A DNA stretch of 64,000 nt from Paenibacillus durus (GCF_000756615.1 NZ_CP009288.1:1674001-1738000), one strand, 5' to 3'; shown: positions 34,729-44,093, numbered from the stretch's first letter. Notes: generated by a model not told the origin, from the sequence alone. Numbers and translations: made by a program.

Positions 34729-36964
34729 ATGAGTTCACTGGCGGAAAAGTGGCTTGGGCAATTGACATTGGATGAGAAAATCAGCTTGGTCGCGGGAAAA
34801 GATCTTTGGAGCACGAGCGCTGTTGAACGGCTCGGGATTCCATCGCTCTGCATGACTGATGGCCCTCATGGAGTGAGGAAGGAGCAGGATGGCACGCTGC
34901 TTGGCCTCAGCAAGCCGGCCACCTGTTTCCCGACTTCGTCCGGACTGGCCTCTTCCTGGAATGTGGAGCTGATGGAACAGATCGGCGTGAGCCTGGGGAG
35001 AGAATGCCAGCAGCTGGGCGTTCAAATCTTGCTGGGACCCGGCATTAACATGAAGCGCTCGCCTCTGTGCGGCCGGAATTTCGAATATTATTCGGAAGAC
35101 CCCTTCTTGGCGGGAGAAATGGCTGCGGTGTTCATCAGAGGGGTTCAGAGCCGGAACATCGGCACGTCACTGAAGCATTATGCCTGCTACAATACCGAAT
35201 TCGAGCGGATGACGATCAGTTCGGAAGTGGATGAACGAACAATGAGGGAGATTTATTTGGCTGCCTTTGAGCGTGTGGTCAAGAAAGCCGGGCCTTGGTC
35301 GATTATGAGCTCCTACAATAAAGTAAATGGAACCTATGCTTCGGAGAACCGGTTGCTGCTGACAGATATTCTTCGCGGGGAATGGAATTTTAGCGGGTTC
35401 GTGATGTCCGACTGGCTGGCGGTTAATGACCGGGTAAAAGCTCTTCAGGCCGGACTCGATTTGGAGATGCCAGGCCCTGCCATGTCAAACGCCAAGCAGC
35501 TCAAAGAAGCCTTGCACTCGGGCGAGCTTGCCGAGGAGGCACTGGATGGGGCGGTTCTGAATGTGCTGTCGGCCGTGGAGAAAAGCCTTGGGAGCACGGG
35601 GCCCGCTCCTGACGATCTTGACTGGAGCCTGGAGCAAGCCCACCGGCTTGCCCGGACAGCGGCCGAAGAGAGCATGGTGCTGCTCAAGAATGACAATCGC
35701 CTTCTGCCGCTTGAGCCGTCCGGGCTGCCTTCAATCGCAATTATCGGAAGAAATGCGAAGTACCCGTTAATTCAGGGCGGCGGAAGCTCCAGTATCAATC
35801 CGTCATGCCTGGAAATTCCTTTCGACGAGATTGTAAAAATGCTGGACCCCGGGACGCAGATTATCTATGCGGATGGCTATGATGAGGATGGCGCGGACAA
35901 CCAGGGGCTGCTTTCTGAAGCGGTTCGTGCAGCTCTTCAGGCGGAGGTCGTCCTTCTGTTTGCGGGCAGCACGGAGCTTGAAGGAAACGACAGGGAGAGC
36001 ATGGATTTACCTGCCGGACATTCAGCGCTGCTGCAAGCTGTGGCATCTGTTCATAAATCCTGTGTTGTTGTGCTGAATAACGGGTCTGCCGTAGATATGC
36101 GCGGGTGGATCTCGGATGCGTCCGCCGTGCTTGAGGCATGGCTTCCCGGGCAGGCAGGCGGCAGTGCCTTGGCTCGTCTATTGTTCGGGGAGGTGAATCC
36201 TTCCGGTGAAGCTGTCGGACAATCCGTCTTATCTGAATTTTCCCGGCGACAACGGCAAGACGGTATATGGCGAAGGATTATTTATCGGATACCGTTATTA
36301 TGACCGCAAGGAGATTGAGCCGTTGTTTCCATTCGGGTATGGCTTATCCTACACGAGCTTTGATTATACGGATCTTGAGGTTGTCGGGGAACCGGAAGAG
36401 GGAAGCTTCGCCGTGTCGGTCAAGGTAACGAATACCGGGAGCAGATGCGGGAAAGAAATTGTCCAGCTGTACGTTTCCGACCCGGATTGCGAGCTGGTTC
36501 GTCCGGACCGGGAATTGAAGGGATTCGCTAAGGTTGAACTCTCACCAGGTGAAACACAGACCGTTACACTGCAATTAGAAAAACGCGACTTCTCCTATTA
36601 CCATCCGGCTGCCGGAGGCTGGACGGCCGACAGTGGAGACTTTGTTCTGTCCATTGGCGCTTCTTCGCGCGACATTCGTTTGTCTACGCGCGTTCATATT
36701 GAATTCACCGGCAAGACCGAAATAACGCTTGACGCAAACAGCCTTCTGAAGCAGTGGCTTAAGACTGAGCGAGGCTTGCAGGCTGTCCGCTACTTGGCTG
36801 AGCATGTTGCGGAAGATGAGAACCTGAAAGAGACGATTCTGGCCGGGAAGCTGAGAGGCTTTTTCCTAGAGATGCCATTGTGGAGATTTATCAAGCTTCT
36901 GTCCAGGGACGGAACGGCGGAGCGCTGGTCCGGCCGGATGATGGAAGAGTTATTCGGTCTATAG
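34729..36964 (+). pseudogene. GH3 beta-glucosidase, frameshifted
   Basis: Two reading frames together encode one GH3 beta-glycosidase. Frame 1 (34729-36207) has the nucleophile motif FSGFVMSDWLAVND and the second domain up to LFGEVNPSG. The protein continues in another frame at 36206 with KLSDNPSYLNFPGDN, GYRYYDRKEIEPLFPFGYGLSYT and a C-terminal fibronectin-III-like domain to 36964. The residues usually between (about eight, ETFP type) are missing, and similar GG-x-AAGCTG repeats at the join suggest a short-repeat deletion of about 23-25 bases. It lies oddly between two molybdenum-hydroxylase large subunits. A sequencing error could restore the frame but not obviously the lost residues. Confidence 0.85.
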
Positions 36965-36981
36965 ACTGTGGAGGTGAAGGT

Positions 36982-39324
36982 ATGAAGTATATAGGTCAGC
37001 CCATGAAACGGAAAATTGATCCGCGATTGATCAGGGGACAAGGACGATATATCGCCGATATTCAGCTGGACGGGGCACTGAGCGCGGCTTTTCTGCGGAG
37101 CACGCACGCACATGCCCATATTACGGAAATTGACCTGGAGCAGGCGAGAAAACTGCCGGGCGTGGTAGCGGTATTCGGCCCCGATGAGGCGGCGGAGCTT
37201 CCTTGCCTGCCGGTTGTGTTTCCCAATCCCAACCTGATATCTGTTACCCAGCGGCCGCTTGACAGAACCGTTCACCATGTTGGAGAGCCGGTTGCTATGG
37301 TAATCGCAACCTCCAGATATATCGCCGAAGACGCAGTCGATCTGATCAAGATCAAATACGAGAAGCTCCCTGCCGTTTCCTTTCTGGAAGATGCCGCGCG
37401 TCCCGGAGCGCCGCTGGCCCACCGGCATATGGAATCCAATGTAGCGATGAAAATCAGTCAGTCGATCGGTAACGCCCATGAAAAGATGAAGGAGGCCGAT
37501 GTCGTCGTCAGCCACCGTTTTGAAATCGGCCGGGTGAGCTGTCTGCCAATTGAGACGCGCGGACTGATGGCGAAGTGGAGCTATCACCAGCCGGAACCTA
37601 TGCTGGAAGTATACGCTGCAACGCAGAGCCAGCATGAAATGCGCAAAATTCTGTCGGAAACTTTCCGGATCTCGGAGCATCAAGTTCGCGTCATTGCCCC
37701 GGATGTCGGAGGCGCTTTTGGCGCGAAGGCTCCATTCTACGTGGAGGATATGCTCGTCCCGTGGGCGTCGCTTCAGGTGGGCGCGCCGGTAAGCTGGATC
37801 GAGGACCGGATGGAGCATATGATGAGCTGCATTCATGAGCGGGAACAGATTCACGAGGCGACGCTGGGCGTAACCCGTGAAGGCAAAATTGTGGCGGTAA
37901 TCGATAAAGGCCTGGCAAGTACGGGCGCTTACGTGCCCTGGGGAGTTATCGTTCCCATCATTACATCTTCACTGATCCCCGGCCCGTACCGCGTGACCAA
38001 CTATGCCTGCGATATCGACGTCTTCTATACGAATACGGTTCCGCTCGCGCCATACCGGGGAGCGGGCAGACCGCAGGCGGCCATGATTCTGAACCGGTTG
38101 CTAGATGAAGCGGCACATGTACTGAATATGGACCCGCTTGAAATAAAGCGCCGCAATCTGATTCAGGCGGATGAATTTCCGTATCGCACCGGTCTTTTGT
38201 CAAGAGACGGGAAGCCCCAGATTTACGATAGCGGCAATTTTCCTAAGCTTGTGGAAACCGTTCAGTCGGAAGGGGCGTACGCGCATTGGCGCATGCTTCA
38301 GGAGGAGTACCGGAAGCAGGGCAGAAATGTCGGAATCGGAACGGTCGTCTGTATCGAGAACACCGGCTTCGGCAATTATGAAGGGGCGACCGTCCGCGTG
38401 GAGGATACGGGCGAAGTGACGGTGTTTACAGGCGCCGCGACCCAGGGGCAGGGGCATGAAACGTCACTGGCCCAGGTTGCGGCGGAAGTGCTGGATGTCC
38501 CGCTGGAGAAGGTGATCGTCCGGGAAGGCGATACGAGCCTCTTTCCGTACGGCACCGGTACATTCGCCAGCAGAATTGCGACCATTGCGGGCAACGCGGT
38601 GTACAAGGCGGCTCAGATGGTGAAGCAGCATGCGCTCCGGCTCGCTGCGCATGAACTGAATGTTCCGGAAAGCGAGCTTGAGCTGGCTGGCGGGCATGTC
38701 CGGCACAAAGATGAGCCGAGTATACACATTTCACTGGGAGCCTTGTCCCATGCGGCCAAAGGGGGCGCTCCGGGGAAAACCTACGATCTTCCAACCGACC
38801 CGATGCTGGAAGCGACCGATTATTTTGCTCCCGAAGGTGCGGCCATTACGTCGATGTCCGATATGGCCGTCGTCGAGGTGGAGCCCGAGACGCTGCAAAT
38901 CAAAGTGCTGCATTATTTATCGGTTCACGACAGCGGCAAGCTGCTTAATCCGCTGATTGTAACCGGACAGTATCAGGGCGGCATATCGAACGGAATCGGC
39001 AACGCCTTATATGAAGAAATTGTCTACGACCGGGAAGGGCAGCTTCTTACGAGCAGCCTGATGGATTACCTCGTCCCGTCTTCCACGGAAATTCCGGAAA
39101 TGACGATTCATCATATTGAAACGCCGTCTCCGCTGAATCCGCTTGGCGTCAAAGGAGCGGGCGAAAGCGGGTCGATACCGGTTCTCGCCGTCATCCAGTC
39201 GGCCGTTCAGGATGCGCTGCGGCACACCGGCGTCAAAATTCATAAAATTCCTGTTAAGCCTTTGTATCTGAAGGAGCAACTGAGCAAAGCGGCGTTGGAG
39301 CAGGGTGAAGTTGCGATTCAATAA
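36982..39324 (+). CDS. Molybdenum hydroxylase large (Mo-cofactor) subunit 2
   Basis: A 780-residue CoxL/XdhA-type subunit, clearly distinct from subunit 1 (active-site loops PDVGGAFGAKAPFYVED and APYRGAGRPQAAM instead of DCGGGFGPRG and TYRGPGRFEG). The catalytic glutamate segment GVKGAGESG is present. ATG 36982 follows GGAGGTGAAGG; the open frame upstream is the GH3 tail. No second set of small and FAD subunits is present, so it may share them. Two large subunits imply two successive hydroxylations. Confidence 0.92.
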   Translation: MKYIGQPMKRKIDPRLIRGQGRYIADIQLDGALSAAFLRSTHAHAHITEIDLEQARKLPGVVAVFGPDEAAELPCLPVVFPNPNLISVTQRPLDRTVHHVGEPVAMVIATSRYIAEDAVDLIKIKYEKLPAVSFLEDAARPGAPLAHRHMESNVAMKISQSIGNAHEKMKEADVVVSHRFEIGRVSCLPIETRGLMAKWSYHQPEPMLEVYAATQSQHEMRKILSETFRISEHQVRVIAPDVGGAFGAKAPFYVEDMLVPWASLQVGAPVSWIEDRMEHMMSCIHEREQIHEATLGVTREGKIVAVIDKGLASTGAYVPWGVIVPIITSSLIPGPYRVTNYACDIDVFYTNTVPLAPYRGAGRPQAAMILNRLLDEAAHVLNMDPLEIKRRNLIQADEFPYRTGLLSRDGKPQIYDSGNFPKLVETVQSEGAYAHWRMLQEEYRKQGRNVGIGTVVCIENTGFGNYEGATVRVEDTGEVTVFTGAATQGQGHETSLAQVAAEVLDVPLEKVIVREGDTSLFPYGTGTFASRIATIAGNAVYKAAQMVKQHALRLAAHELNVPESELELAGGHVRHKDEPSIHISLGALSHAAKGGAPGKTYDLPTDPMLEATDYFAPEGAAITSMSDMAVVEVEPETLQIKVLHYLSVHDSGKLLNPLIVTGQYQGGISNGIGNALYEEIVYDREGQLLTSSLMDYLVPSSTEIPEMTIHHIETPSPLNPLGVKGAGESGSIPVLAVIQSAVQDALRHTGVKIHKIPVKPLYLKEQLSKAALEQGEVAIQ

Positions 39325-39382
39325 TAGGTCAAGCTTCCGTAAGCGTGAAATGGGCCTGGCAATTGAAATGCCCGAATTCATA

Positions 39383-39426
39383 AAAACAGCAAGCTTCCGT
39401 ACCGACAGGAAGCTTGCTGTTTTGCG
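39383..39426. terminator. Strong bidirectional terminator
   Basis: AAAACAGCAAGCTTCC (39383-39398) pairs perfectly with GGAAGCTTGCTGTTTT (39408-39423). It ends the catabolic operon (+) and the LacI gene (-). Confidence 0.93.
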
Positions 39427-39461
39427 GAAATGGGAATGCCCGGATGGACTCCAGCCCGTCT

Positions 39462-40457
39462 TTAGCTCGTGCTTTCGCGAATCGCCAGATAATGCGTTAC
39501 ATTAGAATGCTGCGGGATATCCGAAGCGCCCTTAATCATTTTGATCAGGTTGCGGGTAGCGGTCATGCCGATTTCCGTTGCGGAATACTCCACCGTAGAG
39601 AGCTTGGGACGGAAGATGGACGACAGATAGCTGCCGTCAAACCCGAATACAGCTATGTCCTCCGGAATTCGCATGCCTTGATCCAATACATAATTCATCG
39701 CCCCGATCGCCATCCAGTCCGTTGAGCAGAATACTGCAGTTGGCATTTCGCCGGTTTCCGCCAGTTGGCGCATCGCGTTCATCCCGTCATCTACAGAGAG
39801 CGCGCTATTCACAACCCAATCCTCGCGGACGGAAAGGCCCGCATCGCTCATCGCTTGCTGGAATCCCTGATAACGGTCGTTTCCAATGCCCTCGTCGCCT
39901 ATTCCCCGGATCATCGCGATGCGGCGGTGCCCCTTTTGAATGAGATAGGTGACGGCTTCGTAGGAAGCGGTGATATTATCCACATGGACGGAAGGAATGG
40001 ATGGAATATTAGAGATTTGTCCGATCACAACGCAGGGGATTCCCGCCGCTTCAATCGTTTGGGCATGCCTTCGTTCCAGCATGGACCCGACAAAAATAAT
40101 CCCCTGCGACTCGATGTTCCCGAACCTTGTCAAATGATCAAGCTCGCTTTCAAGCGTTCCGTCCGTCAGCCCGATAAGCAGCTCATAGCCATAAAGCCTG
40201 GAAACCGACTCAATGCCCGCTACCATATCGTTAAGCACCGTTTGGCTGAACTGGGGGGCAATAACTCCGATCAACGCGGAATCGGTCTTGGCGACATCGC
40301 CCGCGGGAGTGCCGGAACGGTATTGGGTCTGTTTGATGGCTTCCATCACTCTCTGCCGGACTTCCTCGTTTACGGGTTTGCTGTTATTGATTACCCTGGA
40401 GACGGTTGAGATGGAAACTCCAGCCATTTTGGCAATATCATTAATCGTTACCTTCAT
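39462..40457 (-). CDS. LacI-family transcriptional repressor
   Basis: A 331-residue LacI/GalR repressor: MKVTINDIAKMAGVSISTVSRVINNSKPVN is the helix-turn-helix and hinge, followed by a periplasmic-binding-like sugar domain (LIGVIAPQFSQTVL..., GFDGSYLSSIFRPKLSTVEY). It is divergent from the GH13 glucosidase; matching palindromes lie in the shared interval. The effector is probably a glucoside. Confidence 0.93.
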   Translation of the reverse strand: MKVTINDIAKMAGVSISTVSRVINNSKPVNEEVRQRVMEAIKQTQYRSGTPAGDVAKTDSALIGVIAPQFSQTVLNDMVAGIESVSRLYGYELLIGLTDGTLESELDHLTRFGNIESQGIIFVGSMLERRHAQTIEAAGIPCVVIGQISNIPSIPSVHVDNITASYEAVTYLIQKGHRRIAMIRGIGDEGIGNDRYQGFQQAMSDAGLSVREDWVVNSALSVDDGMNAMRQLAETGEMPTAVFCSTDWMAIGAMNYVLDQGMRIPEDIAVFGFDGSYLSSIFRPKLSTVEYSATEIGMTATRNLIKMIKGASDIPQHSNVTHYLAIRESTS

Positions 40458-40496
40458 CTTAGCACCACAACTCCGAACAATAAGATACCCATGATG

Positions 40497-40510
40497 GGAA
40501 AATATTTTCC
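40497..40510. promoter_or_regulatory. LacI-type operator 1
   Basis: GGAAAATATTTTCC is a perfect 14-base palindrome 40 bases before the lacI-type start. It has the same arms as operator 2 (40696-40709). Confidence 0.75.
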
Positions 40511-40658
40511 TGAATGGAAGACGAGATCAGCGCGGAAAATCGCAAAAATTTATAAGCCGGTCAGCTATAGAATAGCTCGATTACGGTGTTTTAGCAGTGT
40601 TTTATAAGCTGTCTTCTATATTTATCATAACACGGCGGCATCCTATTTCCAAATGGAC

Positions 40659-40709
40659 TTGACCGGGAAAAATGATTCGTTCTATACTGCAAATAGGAAA
40701 AAATTTTCC
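40659..40709 (+). promoter_or_regulatory. Glucosidase promoter with LacI-type operator 2
   Basis: TTGACC (40659-40664), 18-base spacer, TATACT (40683-40688) form a good sigma-A promoter. GGAAAAAATTTTCC (40696-40709) covers the transcription start and should block it when occupied by the divergent LacI protein. Confidence 0.78.
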
Positions 40710-40737
40710 CAAAAGCAGGTTGGAGGAGCTGACAGCA

Positions 40738-42414
40738 GTGGAACGAATTTGGTGGAAAGAAGCGGTGGCTTATCAGATATATCCCCGCAGTTTTATGGAC
40801 GGCAACGGTGATGGAATCGGCGATTTGCGGGGAATTATCGGCAAGCTGGATTATCTAAAAAACCTAGGGATCGACGTGATCTGGATCTGCCCGATCTACA
40901 AGTCGCCCAATGACGATAACGGGTACGACATTTCGGATTATCATGACATTATGGATGAGTTCGGCACGATGGAGGATTTCGACGAGCTGCTGGAGGAAGT
41001 TCACCGCAGAGAGATGAAGCTGATCATGGATTTGGTCATCAACCATACCTCTGACGAGCATCCCTGGTTCATCGAATCGCGGTCAAGCAAAGACAACCCG
41101 AAACGGGACTACTATATATGGGCCGATCCGAAAGACGGAGCGGAGCCGAACAACTGGGACAGCATCTTCGGCGGGTCCATCTGGGAATATGACATGGTTA
41201 CGGACCAGTATTTTATGCACGTGTTCTCGAAGAGACAGCCGGATCTTAACTGGGAGAATCCCGATGTGCGCCAGGATTTGTACGAAATGGTCAACTGGTG
41301 GATGGATAAAGGCATTGACGGTTTCCGGATCGATGCCATCTCGCACATCAAGAAGCTGGCCGGCTTTCCCGACCTTCCGAACCCGGAAGGTTTGCGGTAC
41401 GTGAGTGCTTTTGAAGGGCATATGAACCGGGAAGGAATCCATGATTTCCTCGAAGAACTGAAGCGGGAAACGTTCGACAAATACGATATCATGACCGTCG
41501 GGGAAGCGAGCGGGGTTACGGCGGAAGACGCGGATCTGTGGGTCAGCAAGGAAAAAGGCAAGTTCAATATGGTGTTCCAATTCAATCATATGCATCTGTG
41601 GGACAAGAGCCTGGAGAGCGGCTTCGATCTGCTAACCTTCAAGAAGGTGCTAACCGAATGGCAAAAAGCGCTTGAAGGCTCCGGCTGGAACGCGCTCTTC
41701 ATGGAGAATCACGATAAACCCCGCTCGGTATCCACTTACGGCGATGACGGAGCGCTGCGGGTGCAGTCGGCCAAGGCGCTGGCCACAATGTATTTTCTGA
41801 TGCAGGGAACCCCCTTCATCTATCAGGGGCAGGAGATCGGCATGACGAACGTGCAGTTCCCGTCTATCGACGATTATGACGATGTGCATATGAAGACTGT
41901 GTACCGCCTTGAAAGGGAAGAAGGCAAGACCCATGAAGAATTGATGGAGGTCATCTGGAAGAACGGGCGGGACAATTCCCGAACGCCTATGCAGTGGACT
42001 GCCGGAGAGCAGGCCGGATTTACGGCGGGAACGCCGTGGATGAAGGTGAATCCGAATTACAAGGAAATCAATGTGGAAAGCGAGCTTGAGAATCCCGATT
42101 CGATCTACCATTATTACAGAAAAATGATCCATTTGCGCAAGAGCCATCCGGTCGCCGTTTATGGCGCATATGACCTGATCCTGCCGAAGAATAAGCAAAT
42201 TTATGCCTATACCCGGACGCTTGAGGATGACCAGCTGCTGATCATCACCAACCTGTTCGCAGAAGAGGCGCTGTTCCATCTGCCTAAGGCTGTCCGTTAC
42301 AGCTCCGCCGAACTGCTGCTCGCAAATTACGAGGCCCCTGCGGGAGGCAGCATCCGGACGATCAACCTGAAGCCGTTCGAAGCAAGGGTATACCGTCTGG
42401 CTCAAAAACAGTAA
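40738..42414 (+). CDS. GH13 alpha-glucosidase (oligo-1,6-glucosidase type)
   Basis: A 558-residue cytoplasmic glucosidase. WWKEAVAYQIYPRSFMDGNGDG is the usual start; the four GH13 regions are DLVINHTSDEH, GFRIDAIS (nucleophile Asp), TVGEASG (acid Glu), and ENHDKPR (Asp). The PRSF and VGEA versions fit oligo-1,6-glucosidase/alpha-glucosidase (MalL) and not trehalose-phosphate hydrolase. Start GTG 40738 is chosen because GGAGGAG lies 10 bases before and the transcript begins near 40695; the longer open frame to 40672 runs into the promoter. Confidence 0.9.
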   Translation: MERIWWKEAVAYQIYPRSFMDGNGDGIGDLRGIIGKLDYLKNLGIDVIWICPIYKSPNDDNGYDISDYHDIMDEFGTMEDFDELLEEVHRREMKLIMDLVINHTSDEHPWFIESRSSKDNPKRDYYIWADPKDGAEPNNWDSIFGGSIWEYDMVTDQYFMHVFSKRQPDLNWENPDVRQDLYEMVNWWMDKGIDGFRIDAISHIKKLAGFPDLPNPEGLRYVSAFEGHMNREGIHDFLEELKRETFDKYDIMTVGEASGVTAEDADLWVSKEKGKFNMVFQFNHMHLWDKSLESGFDLLTFKKVLTEWQKALEGSGWNALFMENHDKPRSVSTYGDDGALRVQSAKALATMYFLMQGTPFIYQGQEIGMTNVQFPSIDDYDDVHMKTVYRLEREEGKTHEELMEVIWKNGRDNSRTPMQWTAGEQAGFTAGTPWMKVNPNYKEINVESELENPDSIYHYYRKMIHLRKSHPVAVYGAYDLILPKNKQIYAYTRTLEDDQLLIITNLFAEEALFHLPKAVRYSSAELLLANYEAPAGGSIRTINLKPFEARVYRLAQKQ

Positions 42415-42449
42415 TTTGGTTAAAATAAGGCTGGAAAGGAGAGGATTCC

Positions 42450-43337
42450 ATGACTTCGAGACAAAAAAATGATTGGTTCGCTAGAATACTACTATTGCCG
42501 CTGTTCCTTCTGATAATCGCCGGCTGTGCCTCAATTAATACGCCTTCTGGCAATGAAGCTTCAGTATCCAGCCCGGCACCTGCTGCTTCAGAGGCACCTG
42601 CTGCATCCCCAGCCGCATCGCCAGGGGCCGCAGCGGGACAGACGGAGCTGCTTGTATCGGCGGCCGCCAGCCTTAAGGATGCATTGAATGAGCTTGTTCC
42701 GAAATTCGAGGCGGCGCATCCTGATATTGCCGTGAACCTGAACCTTGGGGCATCAGGCGCGCTTCAGAAGCAAATTGAGCAGGGCGCTCCAGCGGATTTA
42801 TTCATCTCGGCTGGTAAGAAACAAATGAATGCCCTTGCGGACAAGAAGCTTACCAATCCCGAACTGACCCAAACCCTGCTCACGAATGATCTGGTGCTGA
42901 TTGTGCCTGCCGATTCAGCGGCGGCGAACGTTTCGGCCCAGGATTTGACCGGCTCCGGATTTTCCAAGATTGCGGTCGGACAGCCGGAATCCGTGCCTGC
43001 CGGGATGTACACACAGCAGTTCTTGCAGCATGCGGGCCTTTGGGACAAGCTAATGCCTAAAATCGTATTTGCCAAGGATGTCAGACAGGTTCTGACCTAC
43101 GTGGCGTCCGGCAATGTGCAGGCGGGCTTTGTGTATGGCAGCGACGCATCCGGTGAACCGAAAGTGAAAGTCGCCATGAAGGTTGATCCGTCCCACCACG
43201 ATCCGATCAGCTATCCGGCCGCCGTTCTGGCGGAAAGCGCGCATCCGGAGCAGGCGAGAGCCTTCTATGATTATCTGTTTTCGCAGGAAGCCGGCGATGT
43301 ATTCGTTAAATACGGCTTCAAGCTGGCTGGAAAATAA
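42450..43337 (+). CDS. modA: Molybdate-binding lipoprotein ModA
   Basis: A 295-residue lipoprotein: lipobox LLLIIAGCAS, an Ala/Ser/Pro linker, then the ModA fold with LLVSAAASLKDALNELVPKFEA, the oxyanion-binding NLGASGALQKQIEQGAPADLFISA, and the late GFVYGSDA. It would deliver molybdate to an ABC importer. No ModB or ModC follows, so it is an orphan here; the import partners must lie elsewhere. It is close to genes that need molybdenum, which fits raised demand. Ribosome site AAAGGAGAGG. Confidence 0.92.
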   Translation: MTSRQKNDWFARILLLPLFLLIIAGCASINTPSGNEASVSSPAPAASEAPAASPAASPGAAAGQTELLVSAAASLKDALNELVPKFEAAHPDIAVNLNLGASGALQKQIEQGAPADLFISAGKKQMNALADKKLTNPELTQTLLTNDLVLIVPADSAAANVSAQDLTGSGFSKIAVGQPESVPAGMYTQQFLQHAGLWDKLMPKIVFAKDVRQVLTYVASGNVQAGFVYGSDASGEPKVKVAMKVDPSHHDPISYPAAVLAESAHPEQARAFYDYLFSQEAGDVFVKYGFKLAGK

Positions 43338-43372
43338 GTTTTCTTTTCCACATGATCCGTTCTATTTATGCC

Positions 43373-43407
43373 GATCTGTTTCCGGTATTTCCGGGCAGAT
43401 CGATTTT
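43373..43407 (+). terminator. Intrinsic terminator after ModA (copy 1 of repeated type)
   Basis: CGATCTG (43373-43379) pairs with CAGATCG (43396-43402), inner TTCCGG/CCGGG pairing, then TTTTTTA. Its sequence is almost repeated at 45133-45172. Confidence 0.85.
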
Positions 43408-43421
43408 TTACTTGATATTAG

Positions 43422-43460
43422 ATGATACATCATATATTATGAAGTTAAATGATAGATCAT
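43422..43460. promoter_or_regulatory. Pair of MarR-type operators
   Basis: ATGATACATCAT (43422-43433) and ATGATAGATCAT (43449-43460) are near-perfect palindromes 27 bases apart before the MarR gene. A third copy of the motif, ATGACATATCAT, lies before the oxidoreductase at 44053. This points to autoregulation by the MarR protein and its control of the next gene. Confidence 0.75.
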
Positions 43461-43497
43461 CTATTTTTACAAATAATTGATCAAAGGTGATTTTTAT

Positions 43498-43968
43498 ATG
43501 GATAGGAATAAGTATTCCAAAGCAGAGGCTTTTCGTTACGAAATATTAGCCGTACAGCGGCAGGGAAATAGGCTGCTCAATAACTTGCTGAAGGAAATCG
43601 GGTTAACCGCTTCGCAAGCAGAAGTGTTACGTATATTGGATGAGTGGAAGACTCTTTCTCTGAAAGATCTTGGGCATTTATTGATATGTGAATCCGGCAG
43701 TCCTTCACGGCTTCTGGACCGAATGTCTGCGGACGGTCTTGTTGAAAAAGTAGTTGATCCCAAGGATTCGCGGTATGTAATTCTTCAACTTACAACTCAG
43801 GGAGTGGAAAAAGCTAAACTAGTTGAAGACATCGAGCAGGGACTATACGAACAGCTCATGCAACTGTATTCCGAAGAAGAGCTTGAGACCATGAGTTCGT
43901 TGTTGTTTCGTTTTTTAAAGGGACAATCTTTGGCGGATACTCTCAAAAGACGCGGATACGAGCCATAA
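43498..43968 (+). CDS. MarR-family transcriptional regulator
   Basis: A 156-residue winged-helix regulator. LLKEIGLTASQAEVLRILDEWKTLSLKDLGHLL and SPSRLLDRMSADGLVEKVVDPKDSRYVILQLT are the MarR core with the basic wing. One cysteine (LLICESGS) could sense oxidants or electrophiles. ATG 43498 (AAAGGTGA upstream) is taken over the TTG at 43477. The regulated partner is the NAD(P)H oxidoreductase downstream. Confidence 0.88.
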   Translation: MDRNKYSKAEAFRYEILAVQRQGNRLLNNLLKEIGLTASQAEVLRILDEWKTLSLKDLGHLLICESGSPSRLLDRMSADGLVEKVVDPKDSRYVILQLTTQGVEKAKLVEDIEQGLYEQLMQLYSEEELETMSSLLFRFLKGQSLADTLKRRGYEP

Positions 43969-43997
43969 TCGCGGACATTATGCCGGAAGAATCTGCG

Positions 43998-44042
43998 AGA
44001 AACGGTACCGTCCCTAAAAGAACGGGGCAGACGTTTCTTTTT
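43998..44042 (+). terminator. Terminator-like hairpin between MarR and oxidoreductase
   Basis: AGAAACG (43998-44004) pairs with CGTTTCT (44032-44038), inner TCCC/GGGG, then TTTTTA. Loop sequence TACCGTCCCT is shared with the terminator at 9637. Confidence 0.75.
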
Positions 44043-44052
44043 ACCCTATTAA

Positions 44053-44064
44053 ATGACATATCAT
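44053..44064. promoter_or_regulatory. Third MarR-type operator
   Basis: ATGACATATCAT, close to the two palindromes before the MarR gene, lies 30 bases before the oxidoreductase start. Confidence 0.7.
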
Positions 44065-44093
44065 TTATTCACTGATGAGAAGGAGAGTTTTAA

